A stretch of DNA of 64,000 nt. Source: Adineta steineri. Taxonomy: Eukaryota > Rotifera > Eurotatoria > Adinetida > Adinetidae. A model generated the notes under the pieces. The model saw only the letters and a program-made list of their open reading frames with translations, did no database searches and had not been told where the DNA came from. Within the stretch, counting starts at the first letter, position 1, and each line of letters starts with the position of its first letter. Below, one piece after another: positions 1 through 11,342 of this stretch. The translations under genes and the position numbers were made by a program. The DNA lies in assembly GCA_905250115.1 (NCBI GenBank), contig CAJNOI010000040.1:124868-188867 (forward strand), written 5' to 3'.

Positions 1-975
1 TAACATTTACCTCCATTTGTGCAATGCACACACACATGTTTGTATTACTATGCTTCTATCAAGTGTTTTTTTAGCGTCCTTTTTTTCTTTCTATTGAATA
101 TGTATATGATTTCCACATCGAAGATATATGTCTTTGACTTGTATTGATAGATCTCAAGAGAGTGTAATCTAGTTGTTGGTATTAGTATTGGTAGTAGAGG
201 CGAGTATATAAACAGCCAAAAAAAAACCGCAAGACTTCGTTTTACTCTTCCGTCAACGATACCCAAGGTCTTCCTCCTTTTTCTCTGCTTTCTGATACGT
301 GATGTACGATAATTATGTACAGACAACAGAAAAAAGAGAGCAAAAACTAGATAAAATAATCCAAGTTCTGATTTTCTGCTGTCTTTTATCAAACAATAAT
401 ATCACTATCGTCGATTCGCGTCTCCTCTTCTTCTTATTCCTATTTATAAAAATCTTTAAACAACTTGTAGAGATACGCCTTATCTCTACATATCTATCGT
501 CAATCAAAACAATAGGACATCTATTCTATTGTCACTCAAAGGTATTCTCATTAATTCGCACTGTTAATACCCCGTATACTTAATAGATTGACGTGAAGAT
601 TTATTCAATTATCAATACATATATTTATATATATACATACACGTATTCTTGCAATTTTCTTTCACATATATCAAGTCCTTGGTAAAGTCGCATACATTAA
701 CAGGACAGAAAATATTACTGTGCGAAGAAAATAAACGAGCAAGAATAGAAAAGAAGAAAGAAAGCGTATAAAAAACTAATAGAAGAGATAAATCTTTTCT
801 ATTGTGTACCAATCGACCGTCAACCAAGGTTGGATATTATACAAAACAGACTTGATGATATGATCATTGTTAGTATTTTTCAACACTAGCACAGCAAAAC
901 AGTAGTCAACATCTTATTTTTGTTTTACCGAGGGAGAGACATCTGTATATATTATTAGATATTATACAATATATA
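1..975. other. intergenic, no gene seen
   Basis: This AT-rich stretch has only short open frames of biased composition on both strands. None shows a recognisable domain or a convincing splice pattern. The last few hundred bases are presumably the promoter and 5' UTR of the gene starting at 976. Confidence 0.6.
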
Positions 976-3314
976 ATGGAACTTTCCCTAATTTATTCCG
1001 CATTTATTCTACTTATACTACTGACTACAGCTGATCCTACTGAAGTAAGTCAATTATTAAAGGCAAACATCGGTTTCTTTAATATTATAATCATTATTAT
1101 AGTTTGATAATCAATGTCCAACATCTCGTCGTTTGTTATTATTTGGTGGATCAAATTTACCAACTGGAGAGAAGAAAACTCATCGTATTTCTTCATCTTC
1201 AAAAACATCATTACCATCATCTCCACCAAAATATGCACGATCCGGTGATTCTCGTGGTTTAATTGTCTTTATTCGACCACAATCACCACTTGAACGTGGT
1301 CACAAAGGTCGTTCATATAGTCATTTACTTAAAACAAAATTATATCCAGATAAAGTCAAAATAAAAATAAAACGTTCTGACAAACCAAAGATAAAACAAC
1401 AACAATTGCAAAAGAAAGATTCTACTCAACAGAAATCATCAATTGCTACTAAAACACAAGATTTAGTAGCTATTCATGATCAAGAACTTAGCCGATGTAG
1501 AGCATTACTTCATATTGATTCAACAGAACAAATTCAAGATAAGAAAGTAAAGAAAGTTAAGAGAGATAAACCAACTAAACAAGCAATATCAACCAAGCTT
1601 AAAAACATTACCAGTCAAGCAGTTAAAAATGTCAAGAAGAAAATTGTCACTCCAAAAGCAACAATATCTATTAATAATAAAAAAGTCAAAGCTCCAAAAA
1701 CAACAAAAGAAACTAATTCCGATAAGAAGAAAGTAATTAATAATATATCAAATAATAAAATAAATCATGATGAGCCATCCAATTTACCTGTTAATGACAT
1801 ACCAATTAAAACTTCTTCGCAATCATCAACAAATACAAAATTAAAACGAGATAAACAACAAACCATTCCTATAGTTGAAGTAATATCTGAAACATTTGAT
1901 ACAAATGAAGATGAAATTCAAAAAAAAAATAATTCAGTTGTTAACCGTGCTTTCAATTTTGTTAAAAATATGTTTCAGTTATCGGACGATTTGCTCGAAA
2001 ACAATCATCTACCAGAAAATCGTATAATTGACATAACAAACGGACCCCAACAACAACAACAACAACAACAACAACACCATCATCATTCACGTAAATTACT
2101 TACCATCGATGAATATGATAATGATAATGAAACACCAATAATACTTTGTAATAATACAGACTTTAACCTTAATCTCAATGATGAAAATTTGATCGAAAAA
2201 GAAGGTGATGATGATGATAATTTATCATTTCTTGTCGCAAGTATATCAAAACGTCAGTTACTGTCAGTCAAAACAGGTAAAAATACAGCAGCATCAAAAA
2301 CAAGTAATACGAAAGAAAAAAAATCGAAATCAGCAACAGATATTGATGTCAATAAACGTAAAGTTGGTTGGAATTATCGTTATCGAATTTCACGATATCT
2401 TGATAGTGAAAAATCAAAAAATACTGGTAATAAAAATAGAGCCAATGGAGCACGTAAAACAAAAAGTATAAAACAAGATGATCAACAAGTAAATTTAAAA
2501 TCAAATAATAAAAAAGCCAACTCGTTAAATGAAGCCAAAATTTCAAAAAGAAAACTTCTTTCATGTGGCATTGATAATGATGAACACTGCGAAACAGATG
2601 ACATGTAAGTTCAATTTAAGATATTCTCTAACGGAAATGCTTGACTAATACTGCTATTACTAACTGTCGATCTTTTATTTATAGTAGTGATTAAAATCTT
2701 GACACTCTTTTATCTCTGTTTCAATCAACCGGATAATTTGAGATGAGTTAAAATTCAATTAACTAAACATATGAATATAGGTTTTCGATATGTCACCTTT
2801 ATATAGAAAGGAAACTAAAAACTTTTGTTTATATATAAAAATGAGTTAACAGCTATTGCTGAGACTAATGACTATTTTCTTCTGTTCTGTCTGTCTCAGA
2901 TTACGTTGTCAATCAATCAAAATAAATACAAATTCATGGGACAATATTCTATATTAGACATTCCACAAAAAATCGAGACTATTAGTATTTTGTTCTGCAT
3001 ATTAAGTTGCAGATTATTCTGTTCGTTAGCTGTCAGTTTTGATTTGAATGAAAAGAAAATTTAGTAAAATTTAATATTTCTTTTTATTTTCTTAATGAAA
3101 AACATTTTCAGTCTTTCAGATAAATAATCAAAAAAAGAAAACAAAATTAATTAACCCGTCTGTAAATATTAACCTTCCCTTTATACATATAGATCTAATC
3201 CGGATATTGTCAATACCGTAACAATTATTGAGAACTTCGTACCTAAACGTAGTTTATTATCATCGAAAACAAAACATAAAGTCGAAGAAGATCATTCAGA
3301 TGATGATGAAAATG

Positions 3315-3355
<41 letters not shown>

Positions 3356-5376
3356 AAAGCAAATACACGTCGTGAAAAGAAATCGTTTGATGAATTAACT
3401 GATCCTGTTGCTATCGTAGATTCATATGAACGTGGTTTATTTAAACCTCGTGTCGGTTATCAATTTCGTTATCGTGTTTCTAATTATATTAATTCATTAC
3501 GTGAAAATATTCGTGAAGATCAAGAACGTTTAAAATTAGGTTTACAAGCTATTAAACGTAAAACACCACAAGAATTAAATGGTAGAAGTAAACGTGTTTT
3601 AGATAAACCAAGCGTATCTGATTCCGAAGAATTAAAAAAACAAGAAGAAACATTAGCTAAACAACAAGTAGTTAGTAGTTTTGAATTACTTAAAAGAATA
3701 ATTTTATTCATGTTTCTTTTTTCAAGGACAATACACCGAAGGCTGGTTGGGCTTATCGATATCGTATAAGTAGAATGAATGAAGCTAAGCTTCGTGGAGA
3801 ATATATTGATCCTGTAGAGAAAAAACATAAAGTATTACCACATGATGAAAAAACGAAACATACAGATCATAAAAAATCTCGACATCATGATACTAAGGGT
3901 ACCGAAAGAGAAAATGGTCTTGATCCTGAATTAAGTCAAATAAGCGAGGAAGGTCGACGTGTTGGCTGGGCATTTCGATATCGTGTTCGTCAAAAACTTG
4001 ACTTTTTAAAAAAACAATATGCAGGTAAATAACGACCATATTATTTAATATGACATGACATCTTTTATTTTGTAATTATTAGAAACTGGAGTACCATTTA
4101 ATATAACCACATTAGGTGGTAAACGTCTGAAAAAATCCGATGATTCCAAGACGAAATCAACAGAAAAGAAGACAGTTGAAGTTGTTGAGGAAAAAACTGA
4201 TGATAACAAAGAATCAGCTGGTTGGGAATATCGTTATCGTCTTTCAAACATGCATGAAGCACAAAAAAGTGATAAGAAAAAACCATCCAAAAGTGAAAAA
4301 CCAGAAAAAGTATCAGTTGATGAACAACTTGATCCTGTATTAGCAAAACTCACGCCAGAACAACGATCAGTTGGATGGCAATATCGGTTTGTTGAATAAT
4401 AATTCTTCTATTCCAAAAAGAAATCTTTTATTTTAGTTATCGTATTAGACGTAAACTTGATGAAGTAAAAGCAACTGGTAGTGATCAAAATCAAAATGGT
4501 AAACGTAAGAAAAAATCAGCACCAAAACGAAAAGGTAATAAAAAACTAACCAAAAAAAAAACTGACAATATTGACAAAACACCATTTATGGATTATTTTC
4601 GTCGTGGTTCGTCCTATATCTTATCTGATCTCGTGCCAACAACAAAAAAATCGATTTGTCTTCTACCATTACCTATCTCTTTTTCTTTTTGTACAGAAGA
4701 AGCTAAAAATCAAATATCATCATCATCATCAAGTAAAAAGAAACTAAAAAAACCTTCAAAGAAAAAACTGAACACAAAAAAAGAACATCGTGCGAAACAA
4801 TTTATTCATTATCGAGTAAAGAAATTAGGCGCAGATGATAAAGCTACGGAACGACGTGTCGATGAAGCAATGAAAAGATTATATAAAAGACCATCGTTAC
4901 CACCTGTACAAACGCCACCACTACCTCCAAATTATGAGAAAAGTGAGTATAAACGATCTAATAATGATGAATTAGGTCAACATTCGCTTAAGAAAAAAAT
5001 TGGAGTTGATTCCAAACGAACTAAAAATAAAAAACAAAATCAAATTATTGGTACAGAAGTTAAAGGTAAAAATAAACATATATCTATTCCAACTAATACG
5101 ACAGTATCTACTCTTCCAATCGAAGATATTCCTACGACAACTTCTTCTCCACGTCTTCGATCTATTTCTGAAGTTATTAAAGAAGAAGCAGCTACTATAT
5201 TAAACACGCAACGTTCGTCGTCGGCAACACCTGAAGAAATCAATGCAGAAATAGAAGAAGCCAAAGAAGTTACTCGAGAACATTCAAAACTCAAAGAACC
5301 AACACATACCAATGATGCTACATCTAGAGGAGAAGAAGATAATGACGTAATATCGAATAAAAATGTTAAAAAATAA
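976..5376 (+). CDS. secreted lysine-rich protein with six GW-x-YRYR repeats
   Basis: Model: exons 976-1044, 1103-2604, 3193-3667, 3727-4024, 4083-4386 and 4437-5376, giving 1195 aa. Exon 1 encodes a classic signal peptide of about 19 residues with a hydrophobic core. The rest is hydrophilic, very rich in Lys/Ser/Asn and probably disordered, with a Gln-His run near residue 340 and 13 consecutive His encoded at 3317-3355. A motif of the form [AV]G[WY]x[YF]RYR[ILV] occurs six times, at about residues 444, 611, 688, 761, 827 and 878, with shrinking spacers; the last copy is split by an intron. A possible 86-base intron at 4611-4696 is rejected because splicing it would give an immediate stop, while read-through stays open. 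I do not recognise the family. A secreted matrix, cuticle-like or stress-protective role is only a guess. Confidence 0.8.
3317..3355 (+). repeat. (CAT)13 microsatellite coding for poly-His
   Basis: Thirteen perfect CAT codons in frame inside exon 3 of the repeat-protein gene. They follow an acidic run and precede a basic segment. The length is likely to vary between alleles. Confidence 0.9.
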
Positions 5377-6161
5377 TAGTTTTTTAGAAAATTCATTTTT
5401 GCTTTCATTTTTTTAAATAAAATAATACTAATTATCATATTTTTGTATTTACATAAATCCAATTATATACATTAATCATACATATCTACAATTAGTTTAA
5501 ATCCTAACTCGATCAATAATAAATAATGTCATTATAATTAGTCTTTTCTTTGATTAATTTATAAATGAAAACTTTAATCTTGTCTATAATTATAATATAA
5601 TTGACGTCAGACATACCTATATATACAATACAAAAACAAACCTGACAAAATTAAGATGATTTTATTCATAATTAGATAATAAATAAGAAAAATATTTTCT
5701 TTGTTTTTGATATAAAATCAATTATTTCTATTAGAAAGTAAATGTCAATAGTATGATTGTATGAATACAGTTTTTCAAGGTTGGTTTCTTTTTTAATGCA
5801 AAACAACAGTAGACAGCCACCAGCTGTATAATTAGATTGGGTTAGTTAATGGAATTTTATTACAAATATTGTTGATCTAACAGACTAATGTTTATACTAG
5901 CCAGCTTCTCTTTCTCGTCATCAAAACATATGTGTGTTGTACTCAAATCAATTATATATATCCACTTCTTCGTAAATCCCATAATACATAAACAATATTT
6001 CCAATTCATTGTATTTATTCTGTTATAACACATTTCCTTTCTTTTTATGATACAATATATATTTCAATACTAATATATTCCATGTGTGTCATAGAGAGCA
6101 GATTAACAGAAACTTAACATGAATTTTATTCATATAACATCCAAAAAAAAATGACATTTCG
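5377..6161. other. intergenic, convergent 3' ends
   Basis: Lies between the stop codons of the repeat-protein gene (+) and the TRMT2B-like gene (-). It is AT-rich with AATAAA-type polyadenylation signals soon after 5376. No coding or RNA gene was seen. Confidence 0.6.
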
Positions 6162-8295
6162 TTAATCACGTTCATAAATCGTGAGAAAATCTGGCAAAAG
6201 TCCTGATCGAGGATTTGCATCAAATGGAATAATAATTACAGGTTTAAATGGTGGACCAGATACTTTATGTGCTGAACTTTCACCACCAGATAAACTACGA
6301 AAATAGAATAATTAGATTTTGTATTCGAAAAATAAATCATTATTTACCTATAGAGTAAATGTAGAACAGATGAACCAACACCACGATTAACAATTATTAA
6401 TCGATCGATAAAATCACATTCACGTAGGACATTGACAATCGATTTATCTAATTAAAAATATTTCAAGAAAAAACTAAAGTGATTATTTATTATTACTTTG
6501 TCGTAAATCTTGTCGTTCAATATCACTTCTTGGTGGTCCAAAAATACATGTTAATGAAGAATTTTTCTTTTTATTCATTTCAATTTTTGTTAGTATTGTT
6601 TTAAAATCTTCTCGTGTTGTGCAAACATTAAATTGGACATCTTGTGTATGAGCTAGAAAAATAAATCACAAAATAAAATAAATGAATTTAGAAATATCTT
6701 ACGATATTTTTCTTGGGTTTTCTTCGCTGTATCGATTGCAAATCGACTTGGGTCAAGACCGTAACATTGATCAACATGTTGTGCAGCAATTAATGGTAAA
6801 ACACCTATAAACAATATATTATGTTCATTCATAATTATATAAAAGCAAATCAAACCAAGATCAGAAAAATATTGAAGAAATATTGTTGATGTTGGTTCAA
6901 GATTACATAATTTTAATATTTCAGCATACATTGCTTCATAAGCATTTAGATTCGTAATTCCATGTGATTGTAAATTTGGTTCAAATTTCATACCGAAAAT
7001 ATCATAAGTAAATGGTTTATTTTTCTCACCAATAATTTGTTCATAAGATGTTTCATTGACAATTATTGGCCAACGTTTCGATCTGAATTGATAAGAATAA
7101 GTATAAACGAAATGATAATATTTTACTAACCGTTTTTCAAAATATAAATGATCAATATGACATTCTCGTCCTGGACCAGATTCAAAATATTCACGTAAAC
7201 GTTCTTTAGCTGCTTCACGCTCCTTTATAAAAAGCAAAATCATATAAAAAATAAAACATATTTAAATAATCAATCTAACCGGATTAGTAACTTTTCGATC
7301 ATAATAACCAATAGCAACATTTTTTTCATCTTTTTTATTTGTATAGATACGTATAGGTCTCCAAAGATGTAAGACATTCTCTATATTTGATATATCTTTT
7401 ACTTCTTTTTGTAGAAATTCATTATAATGCTAGAATTATAAAATTGAATGTTTCTTTTTTTTGAAAAAATGAATAATAATTTACTTTAACGATCAATCGA
7501 TCACGTTTTTTGTATATATCAACATCATCAATAGGTAAAACAAGCATTGCTTGACGATCCTCATTTGACACTTAGAGAGAATGTTCATTATAATAAAAAT
7601 ATTATAGTTATATTCTTACTTGTAAAATCAGTTGCAATTGCTCGATTCGGAATTCCAAGTGCTAAATTACCTGAACGTGTTTTACCGAGATCAGCAATAC
7701 ATGTTGTTAGATATTCAGTTATTGCTGACTAGAAAAGATATTTCATTGAATTTAAATTTAAATTCTAATTTATTTTACAGTTCGTTGAATATCTCGAATT
7801 GGACATAAATTAGAATCGTTTGTTCGAATTAATTTACGTATTGATGGATGAAGTGCTCGATCATAATAGAGTGTTTTTGCAACTGATTGAAAACGACTTT
7901 CAAGTTGACGTTGTTTAAGCTATAAGAATATTTAATAATAAAATATAAATTACATCACTTACTTTTAATTCTTCTTCATACGATATATTTCGATATGGCA
8001 TATACAATTCAACAGCTCTGAAATAAGACAACTACATATGAGATAACAAAATGAGCATAGTGATATTTCATAATGTGATATACCTTTTTTTCGGATCACG
8101 TAAAACATCAGTCGTAAGAAATGTTGGTAAATTATCTGGTTGAGCTTCTACAGCTACATAAGGTTGTGCTGATGAATAAAAACATTTTCTTAAGAAGAAA
8201 ATTGATTTATATTCATTTATTGATTAATAATATTTTTACCTATGTTTTATATAGCAAGGTGAGATTATTCTCTTTGTTATAGAAGTAAGATACAT
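6162..8295 (-). CDS. TRMT2B-like tRNA m5U methyltransferase fold, catalytic residues lost
   Basis: Thirteen exons (8240-8295, 8084-8188, 7963-8017, 7779-7919, 7620-7728, 7485-7570, 7280-7429, 7131-7222, 6856-7082, 6703-6804, 6497-6652, 6348-6447, 6162-6294) give 503 aa, the usual length for TRMT2B. The first 28 or so residues are basic, Ser-rich and free of acids, as in a mitochondrial presequence. Collinear TrmA/TRMT2 landmarks are visible: a YEEEL-KQ segment, HIDHLYF near the mid-protein, and the GPPF-KPV to IYER C-terminus. The key motifs are changed. The SAM-binding loop reads LQYFSDLG (334-341) where active enzymes have an acidic-x-x-CGTG pattern. The DPPR motif is GPPR (413-416). The methyl-acceptor Cys of VSCNP is replaced (VNRG, 446-449). 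Known family: uracil-5-methylation of tRNA U54 or mitochondrial rRNA. Inference: a pseudoenzyme, perhaps an RNA-binding or chaperone remnant. The sequence TCTTCCAG lies 4 bases before the ATG. Confidence 0.85.
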
Positions 8296-8563
8296 GTATC
8301 TGGAAGATAAGAAATTTATTTTTCATCGGGAATATTTATGTATTTTGATTTAATTAAAAAAAAAGAAAAAGAACATGTCGTAAATAACATCATTAGAAGA
8401 AAAAAAAACTTGATAAAAACATTATGTAAAGGTTAAATACATTAATCATATTGCATTTTAGTGCTCGATTCCTATGATATCCGTCTGAGACTTAGGAAAT
8501 CATGATCATAATCGAAGAGCAATTGATTGTATATATCCTTACATAATATTCATTATCAATGGA

Positions 8564-8749
8564 TTATTGGGACGGATGACGATGAACAAGTTCAGGTCGA
8601 TTAACATCGGATCGAGTGCGCACTTCTAGGAAAAAAAGAAGAAGAAAAAGAATATTAATAAGACTGCAAATAAACTAACGTGGTGTCGACGATTTCTCTT
8701 CATAACGATGAGATTTAGTCTTCACTGAACAATTGCCACCCCCCGACAT
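8564..8749 (-). CDS. 43-aa hypothetical protein
   Basis: Two exons (8680-8749 and 8564-8625) joined by a 54-base intron with good splice ends make a 43-aa hydrophilic, Gly/Ser/Arg-rich peptide starting MSGGGN and ending at a TAA. It lies 268 bases upstream of the TRMT2B-like gene on the same strand. I do not recognise it. It could be a small real gene, or an upstream ORF or 5' exon whose continuation I have missed. Confidence 0.4.
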
Positions 8750-9114
8750 TAATCATGTTTTTTGTTCATTCGCTGCAATCGATCCTCCATTTATTTGTGG
8801 GCTAGACCGAAATGCATTTGCAATACGACGGCCTACCCAAGCAGCAGCATTAATGATTAATCAGACCATAATGATTCACTAGCTTATTTGAAATCAATAG
8901 GTACTTCAATATTTTTTTATCTATAAAAGAAAACTAAACATAATTCGTGTTTGAAGCATAAAAAAGGACATTGATAGATAATGATTATGTATTATAATGT
9001 TCAATCGACCGTGTCTATGTATGACCTTCTAGCGCTTGCTCTTTCGTTTACTATAATTTACATTAACAAACTTGAGCATATCATTCATATTCGATTTCTT
9101 CATCGATTCTCATC
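8750..9114. other. intergenic, divergent promoter region
   Basis: 365 bases between the start of the 43-aa ORF (-) and the proline/glutamine-repeat gene (+). It probably carries both promoters. No further gene was seen. Confidence 0.5.
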
Positions 9115-10419
9115 ATGCGAAATTCGAGATTTTCTCATCAATCGTCATCAGCTTCATCCGCAGAATCAGCTCGTCAAAGTCCAAACAATAGACATAAGTC
9201 ATTATTTAATCATCTTTTATCATATCAAATTTCAATGAATATATTTATATTTAGGTCGCCTGTACCAGCTAACTTTGAATATCTAGGTCGATTAGTTACA
9301 CGGGAACGACCATTGATACAAAAATCAAAATCAGCACTACAACATCATGTTGTTTCTCATAATAAACCACAATATCATCAACCAAGAGCATCACATCATA
9401 GAGAAATTTACGAAGATGTAACTGACACACTCAGTGATGATGATGATGATCACGATGGTGGTGGTGGTATGGATAATTATGATGGTTTAGGTAAACCAGT
9501 AGGTGTTATACGAATCAATGATCGTCATTTACGAGAGAGTATAAAAAATAAAATTTATTCTATAATAAAATAATTTCGAACTTTGTTATAAGTCTATCGT
9601 TTACCGACACCACCGCCCAAAGTTAAACGTGTATATCATCGTCTTCGATCACCTGAAACTAAAGTAATTGAACGAGTATTTGTTCGTCGTCCACCACCAC
9701 AAATTATCGAAAATGTAATCGAAGTACCACCAGAAAAAGTTCGTATTATTAATCGAGAAAAACTTTTAGCAAAACCAACACCAATCACAAGATCAAAGTA
9801 AAAAAAGATACGAAATTATTTACTTCTACTAATTTTTTTTGTTTTTAGATTAATACATTTAAAAAATCGTCACCATCGGCAAGAAATACCAGAACAAGAA
9901 GAAGAAGAAGAAGAAGAACCACAGCAGCAGCAACAACAAATCTCGGTTCCTGGTGGACAGTGTCCTCAACAAGAAACATTTATTCCTTCACAACACTACT
10001 CTCAACAACAACCAGCAGCAGCTACAACAACATCACTTGTTTATCCTCCACAACCAACTATGAATACTGTTGGTTATATTCAATCATCAGTTCCTCCACA
10101 TCTTATGTTTAATTCACAACAACCTCTTCAAATCTCACCTCAGCAAATGTCTACTCAACCAACTGCTCAACCAGTAACTTACACTTATGTACCACAGCCA
10201 GCTGCCACTCCGCAAATGTCTAACCAACAACCAACAACAACTTATACTTATGCACCACAGCCAACTCCCACTCCGCAAATGGCTAACCAACAACCAGCAG
10301 TAACTTATACTTATGTACAACCAGGAGTTCACAATCATCAGATGATGACACCAACATCTTATAATTATTTACCACAACAAATGAATCAAATGAGACCTTT
10401 TGGATGTACTCGATATTAA
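9115..10419 (+). CDS. alveolin-like V/P/E-rich protein with PQ tandem repeats
   Basis: Exons 9115-9197, 9255-9538, 9593-9797 and 9849-10419 give 380 aa. Intron 1 is 57 bases and in frame; I treat it as an intron because of its clean GT and TTTAG ends and because the skipped peptide is hydrophobic, unlike its surroundings. The N-terminus is Ser-rich. It is followed by an Asp run, then a Val/Pro/Arg/Glu segment (around ERVFVRRPPPQIIE and IEVPPEKV) that resembles the valine-proline repeats of alveolins, cytoskeletal proteins of the cell cortex. A poly-Glu/Gln run follows, then a tail of near-identical 20 to 21-residue units with the core TYTY-PQP. The alveolin link rests on composition and short motifs only. 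A cytoskeletal or cuticular structural role is plausible. Confidence 0.75.
10171..10323 (+). repeat. coding tandem repeat, 60/63-bp units
   Basis: Two full units (10171-10230 and 10231-10293) and a partial third (from 10294). They encode Pro/Thr/Gln-rich peptides sharing TYTY, PQP and TPQM-NQQ. The units differ by a few substitutions and one codon. Confidence 0.8.
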
Positions 10420-10576
10420 TTAATGGACTGAAAAAACAAATAGACAGAATTATACGAACATTTCTTTAATAAAAATTTTTAATCATTCTCAAAAACACAT
10501 TGCACAATCTAATATATAAGATGACAAGGAATGTGATACGTAAAAAAGAAGAACTAAGATAAAAAAATGATTTGTT

Positions 10577-10717
10577 CTATTCAGCTTTTCCATTCTTATT
10601 TCGGCCACCACTTAATGTAACCATAATAACCATTGACCAAAGGACAATGCCAACTATAACAGCAATAACTAATGCTGGATAATTTATACAAAAGTTAATT
10701 ATATCAGTTATATTCAT
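10577..10717 (-). CDS. 46-aa single-pass membrane microprotein
   Basis: Single exon from ATG (10717 downward) to TAG. Residues of about 13-35 form one strongly hydrophobic helix (a YPALVIAVIVGIVLW core). The short N-terminus is near-neutral, and the tail is Gly/Arg/Asn/Lys-rich, which suggests a cytosolic or matrix-facing C-terminus. Similar size and layout are typical of SMIM-type proteins and small respiratory-chain subunits, but I do not recognise this one. It sits 158 bases past the end of the + strand gene and 260 bases from UQCR11. Confidence 0.55.
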   Translation of the reverse strand: MNITDIINFCINYPALVIAVIVGIVLWSMVIMVTLSGGRNKNGKAE

Positions 10718-10976
10718 GATATTTTAAATTTTAGTTCATCTGAAATTCAGTGTATATAAAAGACAAGAAAATAATGTTAAAGGATGGATGAAAGAAAAAC
10801 AAACTGTGTTCTATTCAGAAAAAAAAAAGAAAAAACTGGTCAAAGGGATTACATGAGCATGTCATTCTACAACTATGATTGATTGACCGCTCGTATGGAT
10901 GTATTTTATTGAGATGAATAAAACTAAATGAAAAAAAGATAGACTACAATAAAATTTCTTTCTTTCAATACTAACT

Positions 10977-11342
10977 CTAATCATCGGAGGCAGTTCCTTC
11001 ATCGACAGCTTTTTGTCCATGTTTGTCGATCTGTGCTGCTCGTTTCATTTCATCGAATTTACGTCCATAGATTGGAATTTTTGTGTTTGTTAATTTCCAA
11101 TCACTGACATAAAGAAAAAAGACTAAAGCAGATGCACCGAAGATTGTTAATGATGGTGCACTAAAATAAAAATGTTAGAAAAGAAAAGATAGATGTTTCA
11201 AATGTCATACACATTCTTCATGATTTGTAAATGTCGCGGGCCAGTAAATCTACCAACACCTATAGGAATTAACATATATAGATAGATAATAATGTAAGAT
11301 AGAAGATAATTTACCAGGCAATTTATTCATATAATAATCCAT
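10977..11342 (-). CDS. UQCR11: cytochrome bc1 complex subunit UQCR11 (QCR10)
   Basis: Exons 11315-11342, 11211-11259 and 10977-11160 give 86 aa. The middle matches the 6.4-kDa complex III subunit: a FTGPRH motif, then KN, one membrane helix with the GASAL core, a DWK motif after it, and the IYG-KF segment. The family protein is about 56 aa. This one has a short N-terminal addition and a hydrophilic C-terminal tail of about 20 residues. It is expected in the mitochondrial inner membrane as a peripheral supernumerary subunit of ubiquinol-cytochrome c reductase. Its start faces RPB7 across about 850 bases. Confidence 0.8.

Noticed and set aside
4611..4696. An 86-base intron in exon 6 of the repeat protein.
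   Set aside because: Splicing shifts the frame to a stop within a few codons, while the unspliced frame stays open for over 200 codons.
976..5376. Neuropeptide precursor made of repeated RY-type peptides.
   Set aside because: The YRYR units are 50 to 170 residues apart, are not followed by Gly-Lys-Arg amidation and cleavage signals, and the chain is Lys-rich throughout, so dibasic sites are not informative.
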